A stretch of DNA of 64,000 nucleotides, taken from positions 4,218,501 through 4,282,500 of the forward strand of contig NZ_JADBEG010000001.1 of the NCBI RefSeq assembly GCF_014873755.1. Direction: 5' to 3'. Positions 1-8,400 of this stretch are shown here, piece by piece. The notes beneath the pieces are model-generated. The model did not search any database, was not told the origin of the DNA, and saw only the letters and a list, made by a program, of their open reading frames with translations. Origin of the DNA: Amycolatopsis lexingtonensis. GTDB taxonomy: Bacteria; Actinomycetota; Actinomycetes; Mycobacteriales; Pseudonocardiaceae. Positions within the stretch are counted from its first letter, which is position 1; the number at the start of each line of letters is the position of its first letter. The translations under genes and the position numbers were made by a program.

Positions 1-1
1 C

Positions 2-256
2 CGCACCATGCACGAGGACCTGCACGTCTCCAACAAGGGCACGGCCGGGCGCGGGATGAAGCTCAAGCCGGGCCTGACCCTCGCGCTCGAGCCGTGGTTC
101 GCCGCCACGACCGACCGGATCGTGTTCGACCCCGACGGCTGGACCATCCGCTCGGCCGACGGCTCCCGCACGGCCCACTCCGAGCACACGGTCGCGGTGA
201 CCGAAGACGCTCCGCGGGTGCTCACCCGGCGCGAAGGCGAACCCGGGAACAGCTGA
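2..256 (+). CDS. map: Methionine aminopeptidase type I, C-terminal part
   Basis: This is the 3' end of a metallopeptidase that removes the initiator methionine from new proteins; the 5' part lies before the window. The visible part begins at MHEDL, the MetAP motif in which the His and Glu/Asp residues belong to the active-site region. It continues through LKPGLTLALEPW (the ExP motif with a metal-binding Glu) and ends with SEHTVAVTED, which carries the last metal-ligand Glu region of the M24A fold. These motifs in this order are diagnostic. The frame stays open to the window edge, so no start can be given. Confidence 0.9.
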   Translation, partial: RTMHEDLHVSNKGTAGRGMKLKPGLTLALEPWFAATTDRIVFDPDGWTIRSADGSRTAHSEHTVAVTEDAPRVLTRREGEPGNS

Positions 257-283
257 GCGAACCACGACGCTGCGTGACCCGCA

Positions 284-580
284 TCAGGCGGCGACGGTGA
301 CCTCCAGCGCGGCCCGGCCGGCTTCGGTGAGCTCGGCCGGCACCCGCCCGGCGGCGGCTTCGACGGCGGGCCGCAGGTAGCCGCCGTGGGCGAGGGCGTG
401 CGCGGTCATCTGATCGCAGCAGGCGAATCCGTCGATGAAGAGGTCGGGCTCGCAGCTGCACGACATCTGCGCGCGTCCCGCCGCCACCGCCTTCAGCATC
501 GCCATCGCGCGGTGGGTGAGCTCGACTCCTGAACCGGACACCGGATCGCCTTTCTCCTCGGAACCACTACGCATAGTCAT
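284..580 (-). CDS. Small hypothetical protein with Cys-rich centre
   Basis: A 98-residue protein I cannot assign. A central stretch reads SCSCEP...FACCDQM, four cysteines within about 15 residues, which could bind a metal or form disulfides. The C-terminal part is Ala/Glu-rich and helical. There is no signal peptide or membrane segment. Two near ATGs (580 and 574) exist, and an in-frame GTG at 541 follows a purine-rich GAGGAGAAAGG, so the true protein may be only about 85 residues. It is monocistronic, converging on the peptidase gene at its left. The coding bias is normal for the window, which is the main reason for keeping it. Confidence 0.5.
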   Translation of the reverse strand: MTMRSGSEEKGDPVSGSGVELTHRAMAMLKAVAAGRAQMSCSCEPDLFIDGFACCDQMTAHALAHGGYLRPAVEAAAGRVPAELTEAGRAALEVTVAA

Positions 581-749
581 TCGCCCGTTGGGCCGATTGT
601 GTTACTTACGGCACTATGACGTTTCGGGAGCGAGTGAGGTTCCACCGGGGTCCGATCCGGTCCGGGGTCCGTGGCGGGCGTTCCCGGTCCGGCGACACCG
701 GACACCGGACCAACAGTCGTGAACGGCGGCGGCCCGCAAGGTCCGGCGC

Positions 750-787
750 GTGGCGGGCGGGGCCGGGCACCCGCCCCCGCCCGCCAC
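750..787 (-). terminator. GC-rich hairpin, likely terminator
   Basis: A perfect 13-bp inverted repeat (GTGGCGGGCGGGG at 750-762, its complement at 775-787) with a 12-nt loop lies directly 3' of the secreted-protein gene ending at 791. There is no T-run, as is common for actinobacterial terminators. It would end the minus-strand STAND/inhibitor unit. Confidence 0.6.
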
Positions 788-790
788 GGT

Positions 791-1663
791 TCAGCGGTCC
801 ACCACCCCCCATGCGGTGGTGAGCCGCACTTGGCGGGCTTTCGCGAGCGCCTCGAACTCCCCGCTCCGCTCCTCGATCGCCCGCCGCTGGTACGCCGTCT
901 CCACCGCCAGCCACGTCCCGGCCAGGCCGGTCCGCGCGCGGCACGCCAGATCCGCCCGGGCGACGCGGATCTCCTCCGGCGTCGGCGACGGCCCGCTCCA
1001 CCGGACGTCGTCGTTGGCCGCCCACACGTCGGCGTACCGCTCCCCCGACTCGGCCATGCACCCGCGCCACCCGGCCATCGCCGCCTGAACGCGCGGATCG
1101 GCCTGCGCGGTCAGGAAAAGCTCGCGGTCGAGCCGGGCGAAAGCCTCGCCCGGCAAGGCCGCCGGCACGCCCTCCTCGAGCCGGCGGCGGGCTTCGCCGA
1201 GGCAGCCGCCGTCGGGGACCGGCTGCCCGTGCGCCTCCGACGTTCCCTTGCCGGTGTAGACCATCAGCACGTCGAGCGGCGGCTGCGGCTCCGCCGGACG
1301 ATCCGGTGGCTCCACCGGGTGGTAGCCGAGCCGGGCGACCTCCGCGGCGTCCACGATCCCGTAGCGGCCGCCCGCCGCCGGCCGGAACGCGTCCACCGCG
1401 TCGGCCGACGGCGGAGCCCACAGGTAGCCGAACCGGGCCAGGCAGTCCCGGGCCAGCAGGGCGGTGGCCCGCTCGATCACGTTGACCTCGGCGGCGGAGT
1501 GCCGGTAGGCGTCGAACGGGAGCACGACGTCCGCCCCCGAGGCGACCGCGTGCACCGGCCCGATCGGCGGCGGCCCGGGTTCCGCGGCATCGCCCGCCGA
1601 AAGGGCGATGCCGCACCCGAGCGCCGCCACGACGAGCGCCGCGGCGATCCGCGCCGTCCTCAT
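791..1663 (-). CDS. Secreted protein of unknown function, Cys-containing
   Basis: A 290-residue protein with a clear Sec signal peptide (MRTARIAAALVVAALGC..., cleavage probably near AGDAA). The mature part has spaced cysteines in WRGCMAESG and ADLACRART contexts, a pattern seen in a poorly described family of actinobacterial exported proteins; no enzyme motif is visible. The start at 1663 was chosen because its ATG overlaps the stop of the upstream inhibitor gene in an ATGA arrangement and because it exposes the signal peptide, whereas the open frame further upstream reads through the inhibitor gene. Translational coupling suggests the two secreted proteins are made together. Function unknown. 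Confidence 0.7.
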   Translation of the reverse strand: MRTARIAAALVVAALGCGIALSAGDAAEPGPPPIGPVHAVASGADVVLPFDAYRHSAAEVNVIERATALLARDCLARFGYLWAPPSADAVDAFRPAAGGRYGIVDAAEVARLGYHPVEPPDRPAEPQPPLDVLMVYTGKGTSEAHGQPVPDGGCLGEARRRLEEGVPAALPGEAFARLDRELFLTAQADPRVQAAMAGWRGCMAESGERYADVWAANDDVRWSGPSPTPEEIRVARADLACRARTGLAGTWLAVETAYQRRAIEERSGEFEALAKARQVRLTTAWGVVDR

Positions 1664-2100
1664 CCGTAGTACGTGCCGCAGGCGATGTTGAAGTGGTGGG
1701 AGTTCATCACGTCGTTGGCCACCCAGCCGTCGTGGCTGTCGCCGGAGAGCCGGACGTCCGCGAAGTTCCGCACCGTGCCGCTCGACCGGATCGTGAAGCA
1801 CGACCCGCGGTACCCCGAGTTGTAGTAGACGGCGATCGGGGAGTTGGTGTCCTTGTTCTCCATCGAGCTGACGTTGTTGTACGTCCCGTCGCCCGCCCAC
1901 AGCGGGATGCTGGTGCCCGCGTACCGCAGGTTCCCCCAGTTGGCCTGGCTGTTGAAGTTCTCGAACTTGTACCCGCCCAGGTCGGAGTTCGAGTACATGC
2001 ACGCGTACTGGGCCCGGCACGCGGCTTCGGCCGAGCCGGCCGCGCCGACTCCGACCGTCGCCGCGACGGCCACCGCGGCCACCACTGCTGCTGCTTTCAT
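1660..2100 (-). CDS. Secreted peptidase inhibitor, family I36-like
   Basis: A 146-residue exported protein: signal peptide MKAAAVVAAVAVAATVGVGAAGSAEA, then a compact domain beginning CRAQYACMYSNSDLGGYKFENF. The Cys-x-Tyr-x-x-x-DLGG pattern and the overall beta-crystallin-like composition match the Streptomyces metalloproteinase inhibitor type (peptidase inhibitor family I36). The start at 2100 follows GGAGGG with five-base spacing. It lies 31 bp after the HTH-STAND gene and overlaps the next secreted protein, so it is probably co-transcribed with the STAND gene, an unusual partner. The family assignment is from motif recall; target proteases are unknown. Confidence 0.8.
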   Translation of the reverse strand: MKAAAVVAAVAVAATVGVGAAGSAEAACRAQYACMYSNSDLGGYKFENFNSQANWGNLRYAGTSIPLWAGDGTYNNVSSMENKDTNSPIAVYYNSGYRGSCFTIRSSGTVRNFADVRLSGDSHDGWVANDVMNSHHFNIACGTYYG

Positions 2101-2131
2101 GGTTCCCTCCTCGTTTCCGGTGATCACAGGT

Positions 2132-3688
2132 TCAGCGCTCGGCGTTGTCCGGCGCCGGAGCCGGCGCGCCGGACGACAAAGGTCCGGACATCACCGCGGC
2201 GGACGGCGGGCCGCAGCCGCCGCTGTCGAACGGGGCCGGGAACGAGAGCACGAGCACGGCCGCGAGCACCGCGACGTGCCGTCCGTGCCGCGCCCGGCGG
2301 GGCCGGTCCTCCGCCGCGACGCTGGCCTCGAGGTAGGTCCGCTCGTGCGTGGTGAGGTGCCGCGGGTGCGCGGCCCACTCGCGGACGGCGGCCAGGTGCG
2401 CGCCGCGCAGGAGCAGGCTCGGGTCGCGGTGGTGGCGGCGCCAGGCGGCGGCCGCCTGGGTGAGTTCGCAGTGAGTGCGCCGCCCGGCGCCGTCGCCCTC
2501 TAGCCAGGTGGCCAGGCGCGGCCAGGCGGCGAGCAGCGCTTCGTGGGCGAGCCGGAGCCGGTGGGCGTCGCGCACGAGCACCCGGGCCCGGACGAACCGG
2601 TCGACCACGCCGGCGGTGAGCGGGGTGTCGTCGAGTTCCTCGGCACCGACGGCCCGGAGGCCTTCGCCGGGGTCGGCGAGCCGGCGGAACAGGTCACGGG
2701 CGACGGCCTGCCCGGCCCGGCCGAGCGCGGCGTACCCGGCTTCCGCGGCACCGGCCAGTGGCGCGCCGAACTCCCCCGCCGCCTGGAACCCCGCGAGGGT
2801 CAGGCGGCTGCCGCTGCGCCGCCGCCACGTCTCCAGCAGCACCTGCGACAGCCACGGCAACGCCCCGGGCCGCCCGTGGGCGAGCGCGACGGCCGTGGCC
2901 AGCAGCGGGGTTTCGACCATGCACCGGGCCCGCGCGGCCGGGCCGGTGATCGCCTGGCGCAGTTCGTCGGCGGTCATCGGCCCGACCTCGACGCGGGCCG
3001 GCGCCTCGCCCGGGCCGAGGAGTTCGGCGCAGCGGTCGGCGAAGTCCGCGCGCACCGCGAGCACCACCCGCGCCCCGCGCAGCGTGCCGATCACCCGTTC
3101 CCGCTCGCCGGGGCCGAGCGCGAACAGCTCTTCGCACTGGTCGACGACGACCAGCGGTTCGCCATCGGGCAGGCGCAGGTCCCCCGCGGTGGCCGGGGTC
3201 GTAAAGACGACGGGGCCGGTGAGCCGGGGCAGGAGCCCGGCCCGCAGGAGCGACGTCTTCCCGGACCCCGACGGGCCGGTCACGACCACGCTCCGGTGGG
3301 CGGCGATCCGCGCGAGCAGGGTGTCGGCGAGCCGGTCCCGGCCGAAGAAGAACTCGGCGTCCGCACGGTCATAGGCGTCGAGCCCGCGATAAGGCGCGGA
3401 GTCGCCGGCCGGGGCCGGGGTGGTCAGTTCGGCCGCCGTCGAGCGCCAGCGGCGTTCCCACGCGTCGGCGTCGCCGTCGCACGCGCGGACGTACGCGAGG
3501 GTCACCGCCAGGCTCGGCAGCCGGCGCCCGCCCGCGGCGTCGGACAGCGTGGTGGCGGAGAAGTGGGCCCGCCGCGCCAGTTCGCGGTAGGACGGGTTCC
3601 CCGCGTTCTCCCGCAGCGCCCGCAGGCCGGCCGCGAACGCGGTCAGCGCGGAGCCGTCCGGTTCGAGGGGGTTCTCAGCGCGCGGCAC
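2132..3688 (-). CDS. HTH domain plus nSTAND1-type P-loop NTPase, no sensor propeller
   Basis: A 518-residue protein. Residues about 15-80 form an XRE-like helix-turn-helix (YRELARRAHFSATTLSDAAGG). YRGLDAYDRADAEFFFGR at about 100-117 is the conserved entry into the nSTAND1 ATPase, followed by Walker A GPSGSGKTS (138-146) and Walker B VVVDQCEE (181-187). A hydrophobic segment at about 472-486 is probably membrane-spanning. In most actinobacterial relatives this segment is followed by a long WD40 propeller; here the protein stops after about 30 more residues. It may therefore be a natural short form or a truncated sensor. The start is GTG at 3688, overlapping the small upstream gene by 14 bp. 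Confidence 0.85.
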   Translation of the reverse strand: MPRAENPLEPDGSALTAFAAGLRALRENAGNPSYRELARRAHFSATTLSDAAGGRRLPSLAVTLAYVRACDGDADAWERRWRSTAAELTTPAPAGDSAPYRGLDAYDRADAEFFFGRDRLADTLLARIAAHRSVVVTGPSGSGKTSLLRAGLLPRLTGPVVFTTPATAGDLRLPDGEPLVVVDQCEELFALGPGERERVIGTLRGARVVLAVRADFADRCAELLGPGEAPARVEVGPMTADELRQAITGPAARARCMVETPLLATAVALAHGRPGALPWLSQVLLETWRRRSGSRLTLAGFQAAGEFGAPLAGAAEAGYAALGRAGQAVARDLFRRLADPGEGLRAVGAEELDDTPLTAGVVDRFVRARVLVRDAHRLRLAHEALLAAWPRLATWLEGDGAGRRTHCELTQAAAAWRRHHRDPSLLLRGAHLAAVREWAAHPRHLTTHERTYLEASVAAEDRPRRARHGRHVAVLAAVLVLSFPAPFDSGGCGPPSAAVMSGPLSSGAPAPAPDNAER

Positions 3689-3860
3689 GGCTCACCGCGG
3701 TCCCGGGCAGGCCGCTCGCGGTGGCGGCGGGCGGCTGCCCCGCCGAAGCGAGGCAGAACCCGCTGACCAGCCCGGCGAGCAGGAGGACGGCGGCCAGCTT
3801 GAAGGCGAGCGAGACCGGTAGGTGCACACACATCACAGGCCCTTTTCGTCGTTTCGACAT
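3675..3860 (-). CDS. Small membrane peptide, leader gene of the STAND unit
   Basis: A 61-residue peptide, MSKRRKGPVMC..., with a basic N-terminus and one hydrophobic segment (about residues 15-40, LAFKLAAVLLLAGLVSGFCLASAG), so either a membrane anchor or an exported peptide. It overlaps the start of the HTH-STAND gene by 14 bp. The ATG at 3860 sits about 11 bases after a good -10 box, so the mRNA would be almost leaderless; an internal ATG at 3833 is an alternative. No homologue is recognised; it is kept because promoter, start and downstream overlap fit together. Confidence 0.5.
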   Translation of the reverse strand: MSKRRKGPVMCVHLPVSLAFKLAAVLLLAGLVSGFCLASAGQPPAATASGLPGTAVSRAAR

Positions 3861-3871
3861 TAACTGCGTTC

Positions 3872-3901
3872 AGGTTAGAACGCGCGCCGACTTTGCGTCA
3901 A
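3872..3901 (-). promoter_or_regulatory. Sigma70-type promoter for the minus-strand STAND unit
   Basis: On the minus strand TTGACG (3901-3896) and TAACCT (3877-3872) are separated by 18 bases. Transcription would begin around 3866, a few bases before the ATG at 3860. It lies back to back with the promoter of the Nudix-PNP unit. Confidence 0.6.
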
Positions 3902-3920
3902 GGTGACATGAAGCTAGGCT
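3893..3920 (+). promoter_or_regulatory. Promoter for the Nudix-PNP-STAND unit, leaderless start
   Basis: TTGCGT (3893-3898) and TAGGCT (3915-3920) are spaced by 16 bases. The GTG at 3927 lies six bases after the -10 box, where transcription should start, so the Nudix gene is probably translated from a leaderless mRNA. The -35 region overlaps that of the divergent unit, so the two STAND units may be co-regulated. Confidence 0.55.
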
Positions 3921-3926
3921 TGCGGC

Positions 3927-4670
3927 GTGCCCCAGGACACGACATGGCAGATCCCGAAGGTCGCGGTCGCCGTCGACCTCGCGATCCTCACCGTCCGCGA
4001 AGAGCGGCTGAACATCCTGCTCGTCGAGCGGGCGGAAGAGCCCTACCGCGGGCAGCTCGCGCTCCCCGGCGGGTTCATCGCCTCCGAAGACGAGGACATC
4101 GACGTCGCCGCGGCCCGCGAGCTGGCCGAAGAGACCGGCCTGGCGGCCGGACGGCTGCATCTGGAACAGTTGCGGACCTACGGTGGTCCGGACCGTGATC
4201 CTCGGGGGAGGGTGGTGACCGTGTGCTACCTGGCGCTGGTGCCGGACCTGCCGATCCCGTCGGCGGGCGGGGACGCGCGCGCCGCGCGCTGGGAAGCGGT
4301 CCGCGACGTCGAACGCACGGACGCGCCGGTGGCCTTCGACCACCGGACGATCATCGCCGACGCGGTGGAGCGGGCGCGCGGCAAGCTCGAGTACACGACG
4401 CTGGCCGCGGCGTTCTGCCCGGCCGAGTTCACGATCAGCGAGCTGCGGCGGGTGTACGAGATCGTCTGGGGCCACCGCCTCGACCACCGCAACTTCCACC
4501 GCAAGATCACCGGGGTGGCAGGGTTCCTCGTGCCGACCGGTGACCGGACCGCGCGGGACGGCGGGCGCCCGGCCGCGCTCTACCGGCGTGGCCCGGCGAC
4601 GGTGCTGCACCCGCCGATCCTCCGCGGGCACGACCCGAACGACGCAGAAAGCGAGACCACCACCCCGTGA
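3927..4670 (+). CDS. NrtR-type protein: Nudix domain plus winged HTH
   Basis: A 247-residue protein. Residues about 10-150 form a Nudix fold with the Nudix box GGFIASEDEDID...RELAEETGL; the catalytic REL-EE core is intact, with one extra residue between the first Gly and Glu compared with the strict consensus. Residues about 160-235 (FTISELRRVYEIVWG..LDHRNFHRKI...RPAALYRRG) match the winged-helix domain of NrtR regulators, which sense ADP-ribose and control NAD metabolism genes. It could be a transcription factor, an ADP-ribose/nucleotide pyrophosphatase, or both. It is the first gene of a tightly overlapping operon (GTGA overlap) with two nucleosidase-like proteins, which hints that the ligand is an NAD- or nucleoside-derived compound. 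Confidence 0.85.
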   Translation: MPQDTTWQIPKVAVAVDLAILTVREERLNILLVERAEEPYRGQLALPGGFIASEDEDIDVAAARELAEETGLAAGRLHLEQLRTYGGPDRDPRGRVVTVCYLALVPDLPIPSAGGDARAARWEAVRDVERTDAPVAFDHRTIIADAVERARGKLEYTTLAAAFCPAEFTISELRRVYEIVWGHRLDHRNFHRKITGVAGFLVPTGDRTARDGGRPAALYRRGPATVLHPPILRGHDPNDAESETTTP

Positions 4671-5407
4671 ACGGCATTCCGGAACCCCCGATCGTGGTGC
4701 TGACCGCGCTGGAAGTGGAGTACGCGGCCGTCCGCGCGCTGCTGGCCGACCGCCGGGTGGAGACCCACCCGTCGGGCACCCGGTTCGAAGTGGGCCGGCC
4801 TCCGGGCGGCCGCGGCTCGGCCGTGCTCGCGCTGACCGGGCAGGGGAACCAGGCGTCGGCCATCCTCGCCGAGCGCGCGATCACCACGTTCGCGCCGCGG
4901 GCGCTGCTGTTCGTGGGCGTCGCCGGCGCGCTGCACGACGACCTCGAACCCGGCGACGTCGTCGTGGGCACCAAGGTCTACGGCTACCACGGCGGCAAGG
5001 ACGAGGACGGCGGCTTCCGCGCCCGGCCGCAGGCGTGGGAAATCCCTTACGAGCTCGACCAGATCGCCCGGCACGTCGCCCGCGAAGAGGAGTGGCTCCC
5101 GGACGAGCGCCGTCCGCCGGTGCACTTCCGGCCGATCGCCGCCGGCGAGGTCGTGCTCAATTCGCGCACCACCCCGCTGGCCGAGCAGCTGCGCACGAAC
5201 TACGACGACGCCGCCGCGATCGAAATGGAAAGCGCGGGCGTCGCGAAAGCGGGTCACCTCAACCGCAACCTGCCGGTCGTCGCCGTCCGCGGCATCAGCG
5301 ACAAGGCCGACGGCCACAAGCACACCGCCGACAAGGCCGGCTGGCAGCCCGTCGCGGCGGCCAACGCGGCCGCGTTCGCCTTCGCGCTGGCCGCCGAGCT
5401 CCCGTGA
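4667..5407 (+). CDS. Stand-alone nucleoside phosphorylase/nucleosidase-like protein (PNP_UDP fold)
   Basis: A 246-residue single-domain protein of the PNP/UDP phosphorylase superfamily, closest in motif layout to MTA/SAH nucleosidases. TALEVEYAAV (catalytic-site Glu at 16 or 18), LTGQGNQASA, FVGVAGALHDDLEPGDVVV, IEMESAG (Glu186/Glu188, ribose binding) and RGISDKAD (Asp212, the position of the catalytic acid) are all present. It should therefore be able to cleave or phosphorolyse an N-glycosidic bond, but the base specificity cannot be read. The GTG start overlaps the Nudix stop and the gene's own stop overlaps the start of the next gene, whose N-terminal domain is a diverged copy of this protein. 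Confidence 0.85.
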   Translation: MNGIPEPPIVVLTALEVEYAAVRALLADRRVETHPSGTRFEVGRPPGGRGSAVLALTGQGNQASAILAERAITTFAPRALLFVGVAGALHDDLEPGDVVVGTKVYGYHGGKDEDGGFRARPQAWEIPYELDQIARHVAREEEWLPDERRPPVHFRPIAAGEVVLNSRTTPLAEQLRTNYDDAAAIEMESAGVAKAGHLNRNLPVVAVRGISDKADGHKHTADKAGWQPVAAANAAAFAFALAAELP

Positions 5408-8400
5408 CCGCCACCGTCGTCGTGCTGACCGCGCTGGAGGCGGAATACGCGGCGGTGCGGACGTTGCTGGCCAACCGCCGGGTGACGACGCACCCCTCGG
5501 GCACGCGGTTCGAGGTCGGCGAGCCGCCCGCCGGCCGGGCCACGATCGTCCTCGCGCTCACCGGCCAGGGCAACCAGGGCGCCGCCGTCCTCACCGAACG
5601 CGCCATCGCCACGTTCGGGCCCAGCGCGCTGGTGTTCGCCGGCATCGCCGGGGCGCTGCACGACGACCTCGCGCCCGGGGACGTCGTGGTGGCGACGAAG
5701 GTCTACGGCTACCACGGCGGCAAGGACGCCGACGGCGGCTTCCGAACCCGGCCGCAGGCCTGGGAAATCCCGCACCACCTCGACCAGCTGGCCCGGCACG
5801 TCGCCCGCGAAGAGAACTGGCTCCCCGGCGGGCACCACCCGCCGGTGCACTTCCGGCCGATCGCCGCCGGGGAAGTCGTCCTCGGCTCCCGCACCGGCCC
5901 GCTGGCCGAGCAGCTGCGCGCGCACTACGACGACGCCGCCGCGGTCGAAATGGAAAGTGCGGGCGTCGCCAAAGCCGGGCACCTCAACCACGGCTTGCCG
6001 GTGCTGACCGTCCGGGGCATCGGCGACGGCGGGGCGCACGCCGTCGCGGCCGCGCACGCCGCCGCGTTCGCACTGGCCCTCGCCGCCGAGATCCCGGAAC
6101 GGCCGAGCACCGTGACGGCGGGGCTGCCCTGGCCGTACCGGACCGGCGTGGTCCCCGTCCGCGCGGACGGCTTCCAGGACCGCGAGATCCCGTTCGACGG
6201 CACCACGGTGCTGTCCGGGCTGGGCGGCGTCGGCAAGACGCAGCTGGCCGCGGACCACGCGGAACGCGCGTGGGCCGGGCGCGAGGTCGACCTGCTGGCC
6301 TGGATCGGCGCGGACTCCCGTGACGCGGTCCTCACGGCCTACGCGCAGCTCGCGAAGACGCTCACTGGCATCGAGGACCCGGATCCCGCGCAGGGCGCGC
6401 GCCGCCTACTCGACTGGCTGGCCACGACGCCGAAGCGCTGGCTGCTGGTGCTGGACGACGTGCAGCACCCCGCGGACCTGCAAGGACTCTGGCCACCGGC
6501 GTCGGAAACCGGGCGGGTCGTGCTCACCACCCGCCGACGCGACGCCGCCCTCGCCGGCGACCGGCGGCGGATCGTCGACGTCGGCCAGTTCACCACCGCG
6601 GAGTCCCGCGCCTACCTCAACCGCAAGCTCGCCGGCCGGCCGCACCTGGCCGACGACGTCGCCGGGCTGGCGGACGACCTCGGGCACCTGCCGCTGGCGC
6701 TGGCCCAGGCCGCGGCGTACGTCCTCGACCGCGACCTCCCCTGCTCGGCCTACCGGCAGCGGTTCCGGGAGCGCAAGCTGCCCGCGGTCCTGCCCGACCG
6801 GCACGGTCTCCCCGACGACCACCAGGCCACCGTGACGGCGACCTGGTCCCTGTCGGTCGCCCACGCCGACTCCCTCGAACCCGCCGGGCTGGCCGGCCCG
6901 CTGCTGCGGTTCGCGAGCGTCCTCGATCCCCACGGCATCCCGTACACCGTGCTCACCGCGCCGGCCGTCCTGGCCTTCCTGCGCAAAGCGGCCCGCCGCC
7001 GCGTGACCGCGGACGACGCCCGCGACGCGCTGGGCTGCCTGCACCGGCTGAACCTCGTGACCCTCGACCCGCAGACGGTCCGCGTGCACGCCCTCGTCCA
7101 GCGCGCGGCGCGGGACGACTTGCGCCCGAAGCACCTTTCCCGGATCACGCGCGCCGCCGCGGACGCGCTGGTGCAGGCGTGGCCGGAGATCGAGTCGGAC
7201 CGGACTCTGGCGCAAGCGTTGCGGCGCGGCACTTTCGCGCTGCAGGCCACCGGGGACGTCGAGCAGCTCTGGCGCCGGGGGTACCACGTGGTACTGCTCC
7301 AAGCGGGCCGGAGTCTCCGCGAGAGCGGGCAGCTCGGCCCGGCGATCGCTTACTTCCAGGAGCTCAGCAGTACGGCGGCGGACCGGCTCGGCGGCAACCA
7401 CCTCGACACCTCGATCGCCCGTTTCGACCTCGCGGACACGGTGGGCACCTCCGGTGATCCGCGAGCAGCGGTCACCGCGCTGAGCGCTCTGCTGGCGGTG
7501 CTGGACCTGAAACCCGGGCGCACGCACCAGCTGACGTTGACCGTGCGCAGCACCCTGGCCAGGTACCTGGGCGAGTCGGGCAACTTCGCCGGGGCGGTGA
7601 CGGTGTACGAGTACCTGCTGCCGGATCTGGAGCGGGTGCTCGGGCCCGAGCACCAAGCCACCTCCGCCACCCGCCAGAACCTCGCTGTCATGCGGAACGC
7701 CGCCGGCGACCCGTCGGGGTCGGCCGCGGTCGAGCGGTCGGTCCACGAGCGGCATCGAGCGCTCGGGCCGCTCCACCCCGACACCCTGAACGCCCGCGTC
7801 GCCTCGGCGAAGCTGCGGGGTGACGCCGGGGACAGCGAAGGAGCGATAGCCGCTTACGAAAGCGTCCTGCCGGATCTCGCGCGGGTGTTCGGGCCCGAGC
7901 ACCGCGCCACCTTGACCACCCGCGGCGCCTCGGCCGTCCTGCGAGGCGAGTCGGGCGACCTGGCCGGTGCGGCTGCCCGGCTCGAAACCTTGCTGGAGGA
8001 CCAGCACCGGGTCCTCGGCCCCGAGCACCCCGACGCGTTGAGCACGCGCCTCCACCTCGCCTGGTTCCGCGGGCTGGCCGGCGATCCGGCCCCGGCCGTG
8101 GCGGCGTACGAGGCGCTGGTTCAAGACCAGCGGCGGGTACTCGGTCCGGATCATCCCGATACCTTCACCGCCCAGCACAACCTGGCCGCGCTGCGGGCCA
8201 GGGCAGGCGATCCGGCCGGGGCGGCGGCCGTCATCGAGGGGTTGCTGCCGGAGCTGAGCCGCGTGTTCGGGCCGGACAGCCCGAACGTGCTGACCACCCG
8301 CCACAACCTGGCGCGCTTCCATGCCTTCGCGGGCGATCCGGCGGGGGCGCTGGCGACCTTGACGGACCTCCTGGCGGACCTGGACCGCGTCCTCGGGCCG

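Noticed and set aside
4540..5403. The open frame of the PNP-NB-ARC-TPR gene extends upstream to 4540.
   Set aside because: The upstream stretch reads as low-complexity Arg/Pro/Gly in the wrong frame through the free PNP gene; the GTG at 5404 overlaps the previous stop and begins exactly at the PNP homology.
4667..6110. The two PNP copies as an assembly duplication.
   Set aside because: They differ at many residues and by a loop deletion and have distinct gene boundaries, so both are real.
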